Source: Actinoallomurus bryophytorum
Lineage (GTDB): Bacteria > Actinomycetota > Actinomycetes > Streptosporangiales > Streptosporangiaceae
Direction: 5' to 3'
DNA: 64,000 nucleotides
Assembly (NCBI RefSeq): GCF_006716425.1
Contig: NZ_VFOZ01000001.1
Span: 4,216,001-4,280,000 of the forward strand
Position numbers and translations under genes: made by a program. This document shows, piece by piece, positions 43,819 through 52,507 of the stretch. Numbering within the stretch: the first letter of the stretch is position 1; each line of letters opens with the position of its first letter. The notes beneath the pieces are model-generated. The model was not told the origin of the DNA. It ran no database searches and worked only from the letters and a program-made list of their open reading frames with translations.

Positions 43819-44706
43819 TCAGTAGACGGTGGGCATGGAGGGGTGGTCGGTGGCGGCCTTCTTGACCAGCGCGGAGTCCATCTTGGCCCCCCAGCCGGGG
43901 AAGGCGGCGATCTTGAGCACCTGGCCCGGGGTCAGCGCGACCGTCCCGGCAGGGTTCTCCTTGCCGTTCCAGGCCAGCCAGGTCGCCGTGAACACGGTCA
44001 CGACGATGCCGTTGCCGTGGTCGACCGTCGCCGATGCCGTTCCGTCCGCGTCCTTCTGGAAGAGGGCGCGGCCGCCGCCCGGCAGGTCCCTGCAGCCCGG
44101 CCGCTTCTGCGCCATGAGGGCCGCGTAACGCCGCCGGACCTGTTCCTGCACCTTCTTGTCAGTACTGGCCTTGAGCTCGGCCGCCTCCTTCGAGGCGAGG
44201 CCCTCGGTGTTGGGGGTGGTGCTGCACGCCTTGTCGCTGAGGCCGCCCTTGTAGACGAAGGCGCGGACCATGCCCGGTCCCTTACCGGAGTCCAGGTAGA
44301 TCTGGCCGAACGCGTACCGGTTGGCCTCCTTGGACCCCTGGGCGAAACCACTGGTCCTGCCCGCCGGCAGCAGGCGAGCGAGCTGCTCGACCACCGCCGC
44401 GTCGGTGACCGGGGACTTCGGACCGGACGGCTGCTTGATCACTGTGGAGGTCGAGCTCGCGGCGAGGACGGGTACGGGCCCTTTCAACGGGGCCGCCTCC
44501 CGCTGCGGGCTCTTCCCCGGGACGACCAGGAAAGCGCCGACGGCCAGTGCCGCCACCGCGCCGGTGGAGCCCAGACCGATCCAGGCCCTGCGAGTACGCC
44601 GCGCGCGCCGGCCGTCACGTACCGCATCGTCGAGCAGGTCCCCCAGCGGTGGCTGCCGCTCGGCGGACATCTCTTCACGGAACATCATTCGAAGCCTCTC
44701 GTCCAT
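43819..44706 (-). CDS. Single-pass membrane protein, probable partner (anti-sigma-like) of the sigma factor
   Basis: A 295-residue protein: a cytoplasmic N-terminus of about 40 residues (MDERLRMMFREEMSAERQPPLGDLLDDAV), a basic stop-transfer patch RRARRTRRAW, a membrane helix (GSTGAVAALAVGAFLVV), and an exported domain of about 225 residues with two Cys (KACSTTPN, RPGCRDL). This layout matches the proteins that sit beside SigE-family sigma factors. No zinc-binding anti-sigma motif HxxxCxxC is present. The order membrane protein then sigma is the reverse of the usual. The function is inferred from layout and neighbourhood only. Confidence 0.7.
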   Translation of the reverse strand: MDERLRMMFREEMSAERQPPLGDLLDDAVRDGRRARRTRRAWIGLGSTGAVAALAVGAFLVVPGKSPQREAAPLKGPVPVLAASSTSTVIKQPSGPKSPVTDAAVVEQLARLLPAGRTSGFAQGSKEANRYAFGQIYLDSGKGPGMVRAFVYKGGLSDKACSTTPNTEGLASKEAAELKASTDKKVQEQVRRRYAALMAQKRPGCRDLPGGGRALFQKDADGTASATVDHGNGIVVTVFTATWLAWNGKENPAGTVALTPGQVLKIAAFPGWGAKMDSALVKKAATDHPSMPTVY

Positions 44707-44886
44707 CTCGTACCTCTCTTCGGACCGGGGCGCGCGCTCCTGTCCGTAAGGACGGGATGGGTGGCTGCTTTGGTTACGAGATCCATCATGACCGGCGCCG
44801 GTCCGCGATCGATGGCCGGGAAGGCAGCCGTGACCAGGCGGCCGGCGGCAAGGCGGCGGGACCGGTCGTCCGCTACCCCCGGGCGG

Positions 44887-46059
44887 TCACGCGTGGCGCA
44901 GGGCGCGGCGGACGGTGACGACGGGATCGTCGAGGTGATAGATCCGCTCGGACGGCTCGATCCCGTCCAGGAACTCCTGGTAGCGCACGGCGTAGGCCAG
45001 GTGCCCGAGGGGCTCGCCGATGGCCAGGGCACGGGCCGGGTGGCAACCGGGGCGGTGGGATCTCCAGGCGTCGGCCCAGGCCCGTACGGCGATGGGCCGC
45101 TTGCCCTCGGGAAGGAAGTCGCGGACCCGCAGGCCGTCCAGCACCGGGTTGCCGAGGTGCGCGTCGGCGAAGTCCATCACGACCGGCGGCCCGCCGTCGC
45201 CGCGCCAGTTGCCGGGATGGAAGTCCCCGTGCACGACCGTGTCCGGCAGGCCGCAGTCATCCAGCATCGGCCAGCGGCGTACCAGGTCGTGCGCCACCGC
45301 GCGTTCGCCGGCGGTCAGCTCACCGCCGACCGGGCCGTCGAGCAGCGCACGCACCCGATCGGCGATCACCGGCGAACGCCCGTCCGGCAGCCCCTCCGGA
45401 GGAGAGACGGCGGTCTGCGCGGCGACCCAGCGCTCGACGGCACTGATGATGACCGGGGCGGAGGCGTCCCAGCAGTCCTCGCCGGGCAGGTGTTCGAGCA
45501 GCATGCGCCGGTCGCCGGCCGCGATGACCTGCGGGACGAGGCCCGGGTCCAGCCGCGCGAACGCGGCGATGACGCCGGCCTCGTCCGTGGCGAAACGGGG
45601 TGTGGCCTTCAGCCAGACCGGCCCCTGCCGGGTCGGCAGCCGGAACAGCCCGGCCAGATTCCAGGTCCGGTGCTGCTCGACCGGCCCGGTCGGCGGGCGG
45701 CCGGCGGCGGCCAGGATGTCCGCGGCCCACCCGAGCAGCTCCCGCAGACCGTCGAGCCGTGCCCACGGCGAGCGCAGCTCGTGTGAGGCGCCCAGGCCCG
45801 CGTGGTCGATGGGACGTGCGGGGACGCGCGTCGGGGGGTGCAGCGCCTCGGCGTGGTACGTCACGTGGCCGTCCCGGCCGCCCTCACCATGCTCGACCTT
45901 CAGCAGTCGCAGCACGAGCACCGGAACCCCGAGCTCGCGGCGCAGGTGACCGGCGACCGACCCGACCTCGGACCACCACGCGGTCTCCACGGCGAACGGC
46001 CCGACGGCACCGAGGGGATCGCCCTCATGGGTCACCAGCGCGGTGACGGTCCGTCCCAT
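44887..46059 (-). CDS. Aminoglycoside phosphotransferase family kinase
   Basis: A 390-residue APH-fold protein. The N-terminal ~100 residues (GAVGPFAVETAWWSEVGSVAG, VPVLVLRLL) are an extra region that resembles a NUDIX-like or sugar-binding accessory part. The kinase domain follows, with VWLKATPRF, LLEHLPGEDCW, the catalytic loop VVHGDFHPGNW and the metal-binding VVMDFADAHLGNP. The HGDxxxxN and D motifs are complete, so kinase activity is likely. The substrate is unknown; antibiotic resistance should not be assumed. It is divergent from a hemerythrin gene. Confidence 0.87.
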   Translation of the reverse strand: MGRTVTALVTHEGDPLGAVGPFAVETAWWSEVGSVAGHLRRELGVPVLVLRLLKVEHGEGGRDGHVTYHAEALHPPTRVPARPIDHAGLGASHELRSPWARLDGLRELLGWAADILAAAGRPPTGPVEQHRTWNLAGLFRLPTRQGPVWLKATPRFATDEAGVIAAFARLDPGLVPQVIAAGDRRMLLEHLPGEDCWDASAPVIISAVERWVAAQTAVSPPEGLPDGRSPVIADRVRALLDGPVGGELTAGERAVAHDLVRRWPMLDDCGLPDTVVHGDFHPGNWRGDGGPPVVMDFADAHLGNPVLDGLRVRDFLPEGKRPIAVRAWADAWRSHRPGCHPARALAIGEPLGHLAYAVRYQEFLDGIEPSERIYHLDDPVVTVRRALRHA

Positions 46060-46252
46060 GCCGCCAGTGTGAGCGCCCCTGCCACCATCGGCGAGCGATT
46101 AAGAGCCGTGGTGGCCCTCACCTGCGGTTTTGCGTCGGGCGGCGTTTCGCCGGGCCGGCGGACGGGCAGGGCCGCAAGAGATCACGGACGCGTCCGCACC
46201 CGGATCTCAGGGCGAACATGAGGGGCCATCGGCGACAAGCCAGAGAGGCGTC

Positions 46253-46828
46253 ATGAACCGACCCGATGACCTGATCAGCATGCTCAAGGAAGATCACCGC
46301 GAGCTGAGACAGCTGTTCGTCGAGGTGGAGTTCCTGTCCGGCGGGGAGAGCCTGCGGCGCACGCTGACCGACCAGCTGATCGTCGAGATGGTGCGGCACG
46401 CGGTGGCCGAGGAGGCCTACCTCTACCCGGCGTCCCTCGAGTACCTGCCAGACGGGGCCTGGATCGTCGAGCAGGCGATCATCGAGCACGAGTGGCTGGA
46501 GGGGATACTGCGACAGCTGGAGGCGCCGGACCTACCGGACGACCACTTCTCCTACCTGCTGGCCAGGCTGACCCCCGACACTCGCCGCCACATGGACGAT
46601 GAGGAGGAGCGGATCTTCCCGCTGCTGAGCGAGTACGTGAGCCGGGAGCAGCTGGTCGTTCTCGGCGAGCTGGCCAGGAAGGCCAAGGAGAGGGCGCCCA
46701 GCCGGCTCGACGCGGGATCGCAGAACCGGCTGACCACGCTGCTGGAGACGGGCGCGGGACTGGTCGGACGTGTCCGTGAGCACCTGTGCGGCCGCGGGAA
46801 GGCCTACCCGGAGCTCCCAATGCGTTGA
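46253..46828 (+). CDS. Hemerythrin HHE domain protein
   Basis: A 191-residue four-helix di-iron protein. ATG 46253 follows AGAGAGG. Iron-ligand positions are visible in ISMLKEDHRELRQLF, VRHAVAEEAYLYP, IEHEWLEGIL and RRHMDDEEERIFPLL. Hemerythrins bind oxygen or nitric oxide, or sense redox state. It is 31 bp upstream of the photolyase gene, suggesting a joint oxidative/light-stress unit. Confidence 0.92.
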   Translation: MNRPDDLISMLKEDHRELRQLFVEVEFLSGGESLRRTLTDQLIVEMVRHAVAEEAYLYPASLEYLPDGAWIVEQAIIEHEWLEGILRQLEAPDLPDDHFSYLLARLTPDTRRHMDDEEERIFPLLSEYVSREQLVVLGELARKAKERAPSRLDAGSQNRLTTLLETGAGLVGRVREHLCGRGKAYPELPMR

Positions 46829-46859
46829 TCCTGGCCGGAAGGGGGAAGGGCCCTGGTTG

Positions 46860-48224
46860 ATGACCGTCGCGATCGCTCTTTTCACCGCCGACCTGCGGAC
46901 CCACGACAGCCCGGTGCTCCGTGGCGCGCTCGACTCGGCCGACCAGGTGGTGCCCCTGTTCGTGCTCGACGACGGGGTGCGCGCAGCCGGGTTCGTCACG
47001 CCCAACCGGGCGGCGTTCCTCACCGGCTGTCTCGCCGACCTCGACCGGGCGCTGCGGGAGTACGGCGGGCGGCTCGTGGTGCGTTCCGGCGACGTCGTAC
47101 GTGAGGTCTGCCGGGTCGCCGAGGAGACCGGTGCCGGGCAGGTGCACGTCGCGGGCGACGTCAGCGGGTTCGCCCAGAACCGCGAGGAGCGGCTGCGTAC
47201 GGCGCTGTCGGCCGCGCGGCGGGAGCTGCGGGTGCACGAGGCCGCGCTCACCGTGGTCCCGCCCGGCGCGGTGACCCCGGGCGGCAAGGAGCACTTCGCG
47301 GTGTTCACCCCGTACTTCCGCCGGTGGAGTGCCGTGGGCGTGCGCCGGCCTCTGGCGGCGCCGGCGAAGGTCTCCGTGCCCGACGTCGACTCCGAGCCAC
47401 TGCCCGAGGCGTCCGGCTTCGCCCCCGGCCGTCCCTCACCCGAACTGCCGGCGGGCGGCGAGAGCGAGGCGCGCCGCCGCGCCGAGGCGTGGCTGGCCGG
47501 GCCGATCGACCGGTACGCCGACCTGCACGACGACCTGGCCGCCGACGCCACCTCACGGCTGTCGCCGTACCTGCACTTCGGCTGCGTCTCCGCTGCCGAG
47601 CTCGTGCACCGCGCGGTGGGGCGGGGCGGTACGGGCGCGGAGGCGTTCGTCCGGCAGGTCGCCTGGCGCGACTTTCACCGGCAGATGCTCGCGGACCGCC
47701 CCGTGATCGCGCGCGCCGACTACCGGCCGAGGGGAGACCGGTGGCGCGCCGACGACGCGGAGGCCGCGGCGTGGCGCGAGGGGCGTACCGGCTATCCGCT
47801 GGTCGACGCCGCGATGCGCCAGCTCGCGGAGCAGGGGTGGATGCACAATCGCGGCCGGCTCATCACCGCCAGCTTCCTCGCCAAGACCCTCTACGTGGAC
47901 TGGCGGGTGGGAGCCCGCCACTTCCTGGACCTGCTGGTCGACGGTGACGTCGCGAACAACCAGCTCAACTGGCAGTGGGTGGCCGGCACCGGCGCCAGCA
48001 CCCGTCCCGGCCAGATCCTCAACCCGCTGGTGCAGGCGAGACGCTTCGACCCCCATGGCGACTACGTACGCCGCTGGGTGCCCGAGCTGCGCGAGGTCGA
48101 CGGGGCGCCCGTACACCGGCCGTGGCTGCTGCCCGACGCCGAACGCCGGCGACTCGACTATCCCGAGCCCATCGTCGACCTGGACGAGGGCGTGAAGAGA
48201 TTCCGGAGAGCACGTGGCATCTGA
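46860..48224 (+). CDS. Deoxyribodipyrimidine photolyase
   Basis: A 454-residue cryptochrome/photolyase family enzyme that repairs UV-induced pyrimidine dimers with blue light. ATG 46860 gives MTVAIALFTADLRTHDSPVL, the start of the antenna-binding Rossmann domain. The FAD domain shows SRLSPYLHFGCVSAAEL, FVRQVAWRDFHRQML, GYPLVDAAMRQLAEQGWMHNRGRLITASFLAKTL, NNQLNWQWVAGTGAS and RFDPHGDYVRRWVPEL. All match class I CPD photolyases of actinobacteria. The 3' end overlaps the next gene by 11 bp. Confidence 0.95.
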   Translation: MTVAIALFTADLRTHDSPVLRGALDSADQVVPLFVLDDGVRAAGFVTPNRAAFLTGCLADLDRALREYGGRLVVRSGDVVREVCRVAEETGAGQVHVAGDVSGFAQNREERLRTALSAARRELRVHEAALTVVPPGAVTPGGKEHFAVFTPYFRRWSAVGVRRPLAAPAKVSVPDVDSEPLPEASGFAPGRPSPELPAGGESEARRRAEAWLAGPIDRYADLHDDLAADATSRLSPYLHFGCVSAAELVHRAVGRGGTGAEAFVRQVAWRDFHRQMLADRPVIARADYRPRGDRWRADDAEAAAWREGRTGYPLVDAAMRQLAEQGWMHNRGRLITASFLAKTLYVDWRVGARHFLDLLVDGDVANNQLNWQWVAGTGASTRPGQILNPLVQARRFDPHGDYVRRWVPELREVDGAPVHRPWLLPDAERRRLDYPEPIVDLDEGVKRFRRARGI

Positions 48225-49743
48225 GACCGAGAACGCCGACGGCCCGCTCTGCCTCGTCACGGGGGCGACGGGCTACATCGGCGGGCGTCTCGTACCCGAG
48301 CTGCTCGCCCACGGATACCGCGTACGCTGCGCGGCCAGGTCCCCGGAACGGCTGCGTGACCAGCCCTGGAGCTCCCGGGTGGACGTGGTGCGCGCGGACC
48401 TGACCGACGCCGAGTCCATGCGACGGGCGCTGGAGAACGTCGAGGTGGCGTACTACCTCATCCATGCCCTGGGCAGCGGCCGTGACTTCGGTGAGACCGA
48501 CCGCCGCGCCGCGAGTGTCTTCGCCGCCGCGGCGAAGGAGGCCGGGGTGGGCCGCGTCGTCTACCTCGGCGGCCTCGCGCCGTCCGGCGACGGGGAGGTG
48601 TCGGAGCACCTGCGTTCGCGCGCCGAGGTCGGGGAGATCCTGCTGGCCTCGGGCGTGCCGACCGCGGCGCTGCGGGCCGCCGTGGTGATCGGTTCGGGCT
48701 CGGTGTCCTTCGAGATGATGCGCTATCTCACCGAGCGCCTGCCGGTGATGGTCACGCCACGCTGGGTCCGTTCGCGCATCCAGCCCATCGCCGTACGCGA
48801 CGCGCTGCGCTACCTCGTCGGCTGCGCCGCCCTGCCGCCCGGCGTGAACCGCTCCTTCGACATCGGCGGGCCGGACGTCCTGACGTACGAGCAGATGATG
48901 CGCAGGTACGCGGCCATCGCCGGGCTGCGCCCCCGCCGGATCAGGCCCGTCGGGGTGCTCTCGCCCCGCCTGTCCAGCCTGTGGGTCGGCCTGGTCACGC
49001 CGGTACCGGGCGGCATCGCGCGGCCGCTCGTCGACTCGCTCCGCCACGAGGTCGTCTGCCACGAACACGACATCGCCGAGTACGTGCCCGACCCACCGGA
49101 GGGCCTGACCGGCTTCGACCGGGCCGTGCAACTGGCGCTCAAGCGCATCGGGAGCGGTGACGTCGCGACCCGCTGGTCCTCGGCGTCCGTGCCGGGCGCC
49201 GCCAGCGACCCGCTGCCGACCGACCCCGACTGGGCCGGCGGCAGCCTGTACGTCGACGTGCGCGAGTCCTCGGTCGCCGCGTCACGCGAGGCGCTGTGGC
49301 AGGTGATCGAGAGCATCGGCGGCGAGAACGGCTGGTACTCCTGGCCGCTGGCCTGGACCGCGCGTGGCCTGTTCGACCGCCTGGTGGGCGGTGTGGGGCT
49401 GCGGCGCGGACGCCGCGACCCGTACCGGCTGCGCATCGGCGACTCACTGGACTTCTGGCGCGTCGAGGAGCTCGACCCGGGGCATCTGCTGCGCCTGCGG
49501 GCCGAGATGCGGCTGCCCGGCCTCGCGTGGCTCGACCTGACCGCGATCGAGCGGGACGGCCGGACCTGGTTCCGGCAGCGGGCGCTCTTCCACCCGCGCG
49601 GGCTGCCCGGTCAGTTCTACTGGTGGGGCGTACGGCCGTTCCACGGGATCATCTTCGGCCGGATGCAGCGCAACATCCGGCGCGCGGCCGAGGCACGGGA
49701 AGGCTGTGCGCCGCGGTCCTCTGCTCCTACTCTTGGCGGGTGA
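48214..49743 (+). CDS. SDR-type NAD(P)-binding protein fused to DUF2867
   Basis: A 509-residue two-domain protein. The N-terminal atypical short-chain dehydrogenase (LCLVTGATGYIGGRLVPELLAHGYRVRCAARSPERL, with YYLIHALGSG and ALRAAVVIGSGSVSFEMMRYLTERLPVM) is followed from about residue 330 by a DUF2867/SRPBCC-like domain (ENGWYSWPLAWTARGLFDRLVGGVGLRRG, WFRQRALFHPRGLPGQFYWW). This fusion is common next to photolyase genes. GTG 48214 overlaps the photolyase end by 11 bp, and its TGA overlaps the next GTG as GTGA, so the run is translated in step. Reaction unknown. Confidence 0.9.
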   Translation: MASETENADGPLCLVTGATGYIGGRLVPELLAHGYRVRCAARSPERLRDQPWSSRVDVVRADLTDAESMRRALENVEVAYYLIHALGSGRDFGETDRRAASVFAAAAKEAGVGRVVYLGGLAPSGDGEVSEHLRSRAEVGEILLASGVPTAALRAAVVIGSGSVSFEMMRYLTERLPVMVTPRWVRSRIQPIAVRDALRYLVGCAALPPGVNRSFDIGGPDVLTYEQMMRRYAAIAGLRPRRIRPVGVLSPRLSSLWVGLVTPVPGGIARPLVDSLRHEVVCHEHDIAEYVPDPPEGLTGFDRAVQLALKRIGSGDVATRWSSASVPGAASDPLPTDPDWAGGSLYVDVRESSVAASREALWQVIESIGGENGWYSWPLAWTARGLFDRLVGGVGLRRGRRDPYRLRIGDSLDFWRVEELDPGHLLRLRAEMRLPGLAWLDLTAIERDGRTWFRQRALFHPRGLPGQFYWWGVRPFHGIIFGRMQRNIRRAAEAREGCAPRSSAPTLGG

Positions 49744-50522
49744 AGAACTTCATCGCCGGGGTGCGCTACTTCACCCGTGGGCTCGGCTGGGCGGCGCGCC
49801 GCCCGGGGCAGTGGTTGTTCGGCCTGATCCCGGCGCTGATCGTGCTGGTGGTGTACATCGTCGGCCTGACCTTTCTCGGTGTGTACCTCACCGATCTGGT
49901 CAAGGCCGCGAGCCCGTTCGCCGACCACTGGTCCGCCGGGCCGCGCGACACGGTCCGCGTGCTGATGGCGATCCTCCTCTTCGGCGCCGCGATCATGATC
50001 TCGATCGTGACGTTCACCGGCGTCACGCTGCTCGTCGGCGAGCCCTTCTACGAGAGCATCTCCGGACGTGTCGAGGAGTCGGCGGGAGGGTTGCCCCCGG
50101 AGGCGGATCTGTCGCTGTGGCGGCAGCTGATGTACGGCCTGGGCGACGCCGTCATCGTCGGGCTGATCACCGGGCTGTTCGCGGTGGTCTTCTTCGCGCT
50201 GGGCTTCCTGCCGGTCGTCGGGCAGACCGTCGTGCCGGTCGTCGCGGCGTGCGTGTCCGGCTACTTCCTCACGCTCGAGCTCACCTCCATCCCCCTCGAA
50301 CGCCGTGGCCTGCGCCGCCGGGACCGGTTCGCGCTGCTGCGCCGCAACCGGGCACTCGCGGTGGGGTTCGGTGCCTCGGTTTTTGTGGTGTTCCTCATTC
50401 CGCTGGGTGCGCTGATCGCGATGCCGGGCGCCGTGGCGGGCGGCACGCTCCTCGCCCGCGAACGCCTTGCGGACCAGGGTGTTTCCGCACGTCAGGGCCT
50501 GTCGTCGGCGGATGTCGGTTGA
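49740..50522 (+). CDS. EI24 (CysZ-like) membrane protein
   Basis: A 260-residue polytopic membrane protein. GTG 49740 gives MKNFIAGVRYFTRGLGWAARRP, and the EI24 domain continues with helices at about WLFGLIPALIVLVVYIVGL, VRVLMAILLFGAAIMISIV, GLITGLFAVVFFALGFLPV and GASVFVVFLIPLGALIAM, with the conserved NxxxGEPFYExI-type loop as LLVGEPFYESI. CysZ relatives import sulfate; this actinobacterial branch is uncharacterised. The start overlaps the SDR stop (GTGA). Confidence 0.9.
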   Translation: MKNFIAGVRYFTRGLGWAARRPGQWLFGLIPALIVLVVYIVGLTFLGVYLTDLVKAASPFADHWSAGPRDTVRVLMAILLFGAAIMISIVTFTGVTLLVGEPFYESISGRVEESAGGLPPEADLSLWRQLMYGLGDAVIVGLITGLFAVVFFALGFLPVVGQTVVPVVAACVSGYFLTLELTSIPLERRGLRRRDRFALLRRNRALAVGFGASVFVVFLIPLGALIAMPGAVAGGTLLARERLADQGVSARQGLSSADVG

Positions 50523-50624
50523 GGCGGCCGTAACCTCGATGCCACGCTGTGGATAACAAGCTGTGGCCGGAGCGTAATTAGTGACGTAAGCGAGAAATGT
50601 TGATCTTCACGTACCCTGTGCGGC

Positions 50625-52343
50625 ATGTCGGATCAGGGGGACGCCGGGCAGTGGCGCCCGGCCACCAGCCAGAGCGACCAGTACTCCACGCCCGATGACA
50701 CCACCGGGCCACTCCCAGCGGTTTCGGGAGATGAGGACGACACACCGGGCTTTCCGTCCGTGAGCGATCCGTCTGAGTCCTGGTCCGCCACCGATGACGA
50801 CGAGTCACCGACCGGAGGGTTCCCGGCGGTTCCGCCGGAGGAGCCCGCCGCGCCGATGGGTCGGTCGCCGTTCGAGCCGGTCAACCGCACGACCTTCTCG
50901 GCCGAGGAACCGGTCTCGCCGCCGGAGCCGGAGGACCCGGGACCCAACGGGACGACGCCGCGCTTCGGCACCGGGGTACGGGATGCCGAGGAGGAGCCCT
51001 CCTTCGGGTCCGGCTCTTTCGGCGAGTCCTTCCGCGAGCCGGGTGGGTCATCGTCCGGCTCGGACGAGTCGTCCTTCGGTTCGTTCGGGTCCGGTTCGTT
51101 CGGGGAGAGCTCGTACGGGGACTCGGGCGGGTCGGCGCCCGGCAGAAGCTCCTTCGACTCGTTCGGCTCCGGTTCGTTCGGCTCCAGCTCGTTCGAGGAC
51201 AAGCCGTTCGAGGACAAGCCGTATGGCGACAGGGCGTTCGGGGACCGGTCGTACGACGACCAGCCGTACGGCGCGCGCGAGTCCTCCTACGGGTCGGGCT
51301 CCTTCACCTCCGAGCGCGACGAGACGGGCGCGCCGGGCACCGGGGCGTTCGAGGTCCCGCCCCGTCCGCCCGCCCCGGAAAAGGGCGTGACGGCCGAGGA
51401 CGAGGCGGCGGAGAACGACTTCTTCGCCTCCGATGACCACCCGCCGATGTGGGACAAGGTGGTCGCACCCTCCGGGCCGCCGCCCAAGCCGGGCAAGCCG
51501 AGCAGCGGCAACCTGCGGCTGCCCGACTGGATGCGGGACGAGAACGGCAACCCCACCGGGCCGCCTGACGGTGGTGGCGGCATGTCCCATGAGGAGGACG
51601 GCCACTCGCGGCGTCCGCTGTACCTCGGGCTCGGCGTCCTGGTGGCAGGTCTGATCGCGGTCGCCGGCGTCTATGTGCTCAAGGGCAACGGTGACAGCCA
51701 GGCGTCGAACGCCGCGGCGCCCACCCGTACGAAGGCGCCCGCGCAGACTCCCGCGCACGCGCCGACGAACAAGCCGTTGCCGCGCAAGCAGCTTCCGAGG
51801 TTCAAGGGCGTGCACACGAAGACGGTCGGGCGGGTCACCGATCCGCGCTCCGGCCTGTCCTACCCGCGGCTCGCCAAGCCGTGGGCGCCGGCGCCGAAGA
51901 AGAGCCCGATGAACGAGCTCGGCTTCAGCGTGAGCCAGTTCGCCGTGACGGAGAAGTCCGGCGTACGGCCGAACCACTGGGCCAGGCTGATGAGCGCCGA
52001 GCTGTCCGGAGCCGCCGCGGACACCTACAACGGACCCGGCAGCGAGCGCGACGCCACGGCCGAGGCCGCCCAGGTGTACGAGGCACGGATGTTCAACTTC
52101 CAGCACAAGAAGAGGCTGCTGGCCTCCGAGCCGCTGAACCTCGGCGGGCACAAGGGCTGGCTGGTCAGCGACTACGTCACCTACCACCGCCCGGGGACCA
52201 AGGCCACCGGTGACGTCGTGACGGTGGCGCTGGTCAACACGGGCAGGAAGACCCCCGGGGTCCTGTTCATGTCGGTGCCCAACACCAACAAGAAGCTCTG
52301 GCCCGACGTCAACTTCGTCGTGCGCTCTCTCCGGGTCGGCTGA
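50625..52343 (+). CDS. Single-pass membrane protein with Ser/Gly/Phe repeat region
   Basis: A 572-residue protein. The N-terminal ~300 residues are disordered and acidic, with repeats of the type FGSGSFGES, FGSFGSGSFGES, FDSFGSGSFG and EDKPFEDKPYGDRAFGDRSYDDQPYG. One membrane helix follows at about 327-347 (LYLGLGVLVAGLIAVAGVYVL), then a Pro/Ala/Lys linker and an exported C-terminal domain (HTKTVGRVTDPRSGLSYPRLAKPW, FNFQHKKRLLASEPLNLGGHKGWLVSDY). Similar layouts occur in actinobacterial surface proteins whose cytoplasmic tails phase-separate or are kinase targets; that is inference. Function unknown. Confidence 0.85.
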   Translation: MSDQGDAGQWRPATSQSDQYSTPDDTTGPLPAVSGDEDDTPGFPSVSDPSESWSATDDDESPTGGFPAVPPEEPAAPMGRSPFEPVNRTTFSAEEPVSPPEPEDPGPNGTTPRFGTGVRDAEEEPSFGSGSFGESFREPGGSSSGSDESSFGSFGSGSFGESSYGDSGGSAPGRSSFDSFGSGSFGSSSFEDKPFEDKPYGDRAFGDRSYDDQPYGARESSYGSGSFTSERDETGAPGTGAFEVPPRPPAPEKGVTAEDEAAENDFFASDDHPPMWDKVVAPSGPPPKPGKPSSGNLRLPDWMRDENGNPTGPPDGGGGMSHEEDGHSRRPLYLGLGVLVAGLIAVAGVYVLKGNGDSQASNAAAPTRTKAPAQTPAHAPTNKPLPRKQLPRFKGVHTKTVGRVTDPRSGLSYPRLAKPWAPAPKKSPMNELGFSVSQFAVTEKSGVRPNHWARLMSAELSGAAADTYNGPGSERDATAEAAQVYEARMFNFQHKKRLLASEPLNLGGHKGWLVSDYVTYHRPGTKATGDVVTVALVNTGRKTPGVLFMSVPNTNKKLWPDVNFVVRSLRVG

Positions 52344-52357
52344 CCCACCCCGATCGG

Positions 52358-52395
52358 AGACGCCCCGGTGGTCGCAGGTGACCACTGGGGCGTCT
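52358..52395 (+). terminator. Terminator behind the repeat-rich membrane protein
   Basis: 16-bp stem (AGACGCCCCGGTGGTC / GACCACTGGGGCGTCT, one G-U pair) with a 6-nt loop, 15 bp after the stop. Confidence 0.8.
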
Positions 52396-52507
52396 GGGGT
52401 CTCAGAGAAGCTACTGAGCGGTACGTTTCACGCCGAATCCCATTCCAACAAGCGCCCGGCGGCCTCTAGGGTAGGCCGCAAGAGGACGTCGCGAATGGGG
52501 TGTTGAG

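Noticed and set aside
43843-45786. 647-codon plus-strand frame antisense to the sigma partner and phosphotransferase
   Set aside because: Antisense shadow of two recognisable genes.
44887-46059. Aminoglycoside resistance gene
   Set aside because: The APH fold is shared by many kinases; nothing here indicates antibiotic substrates.
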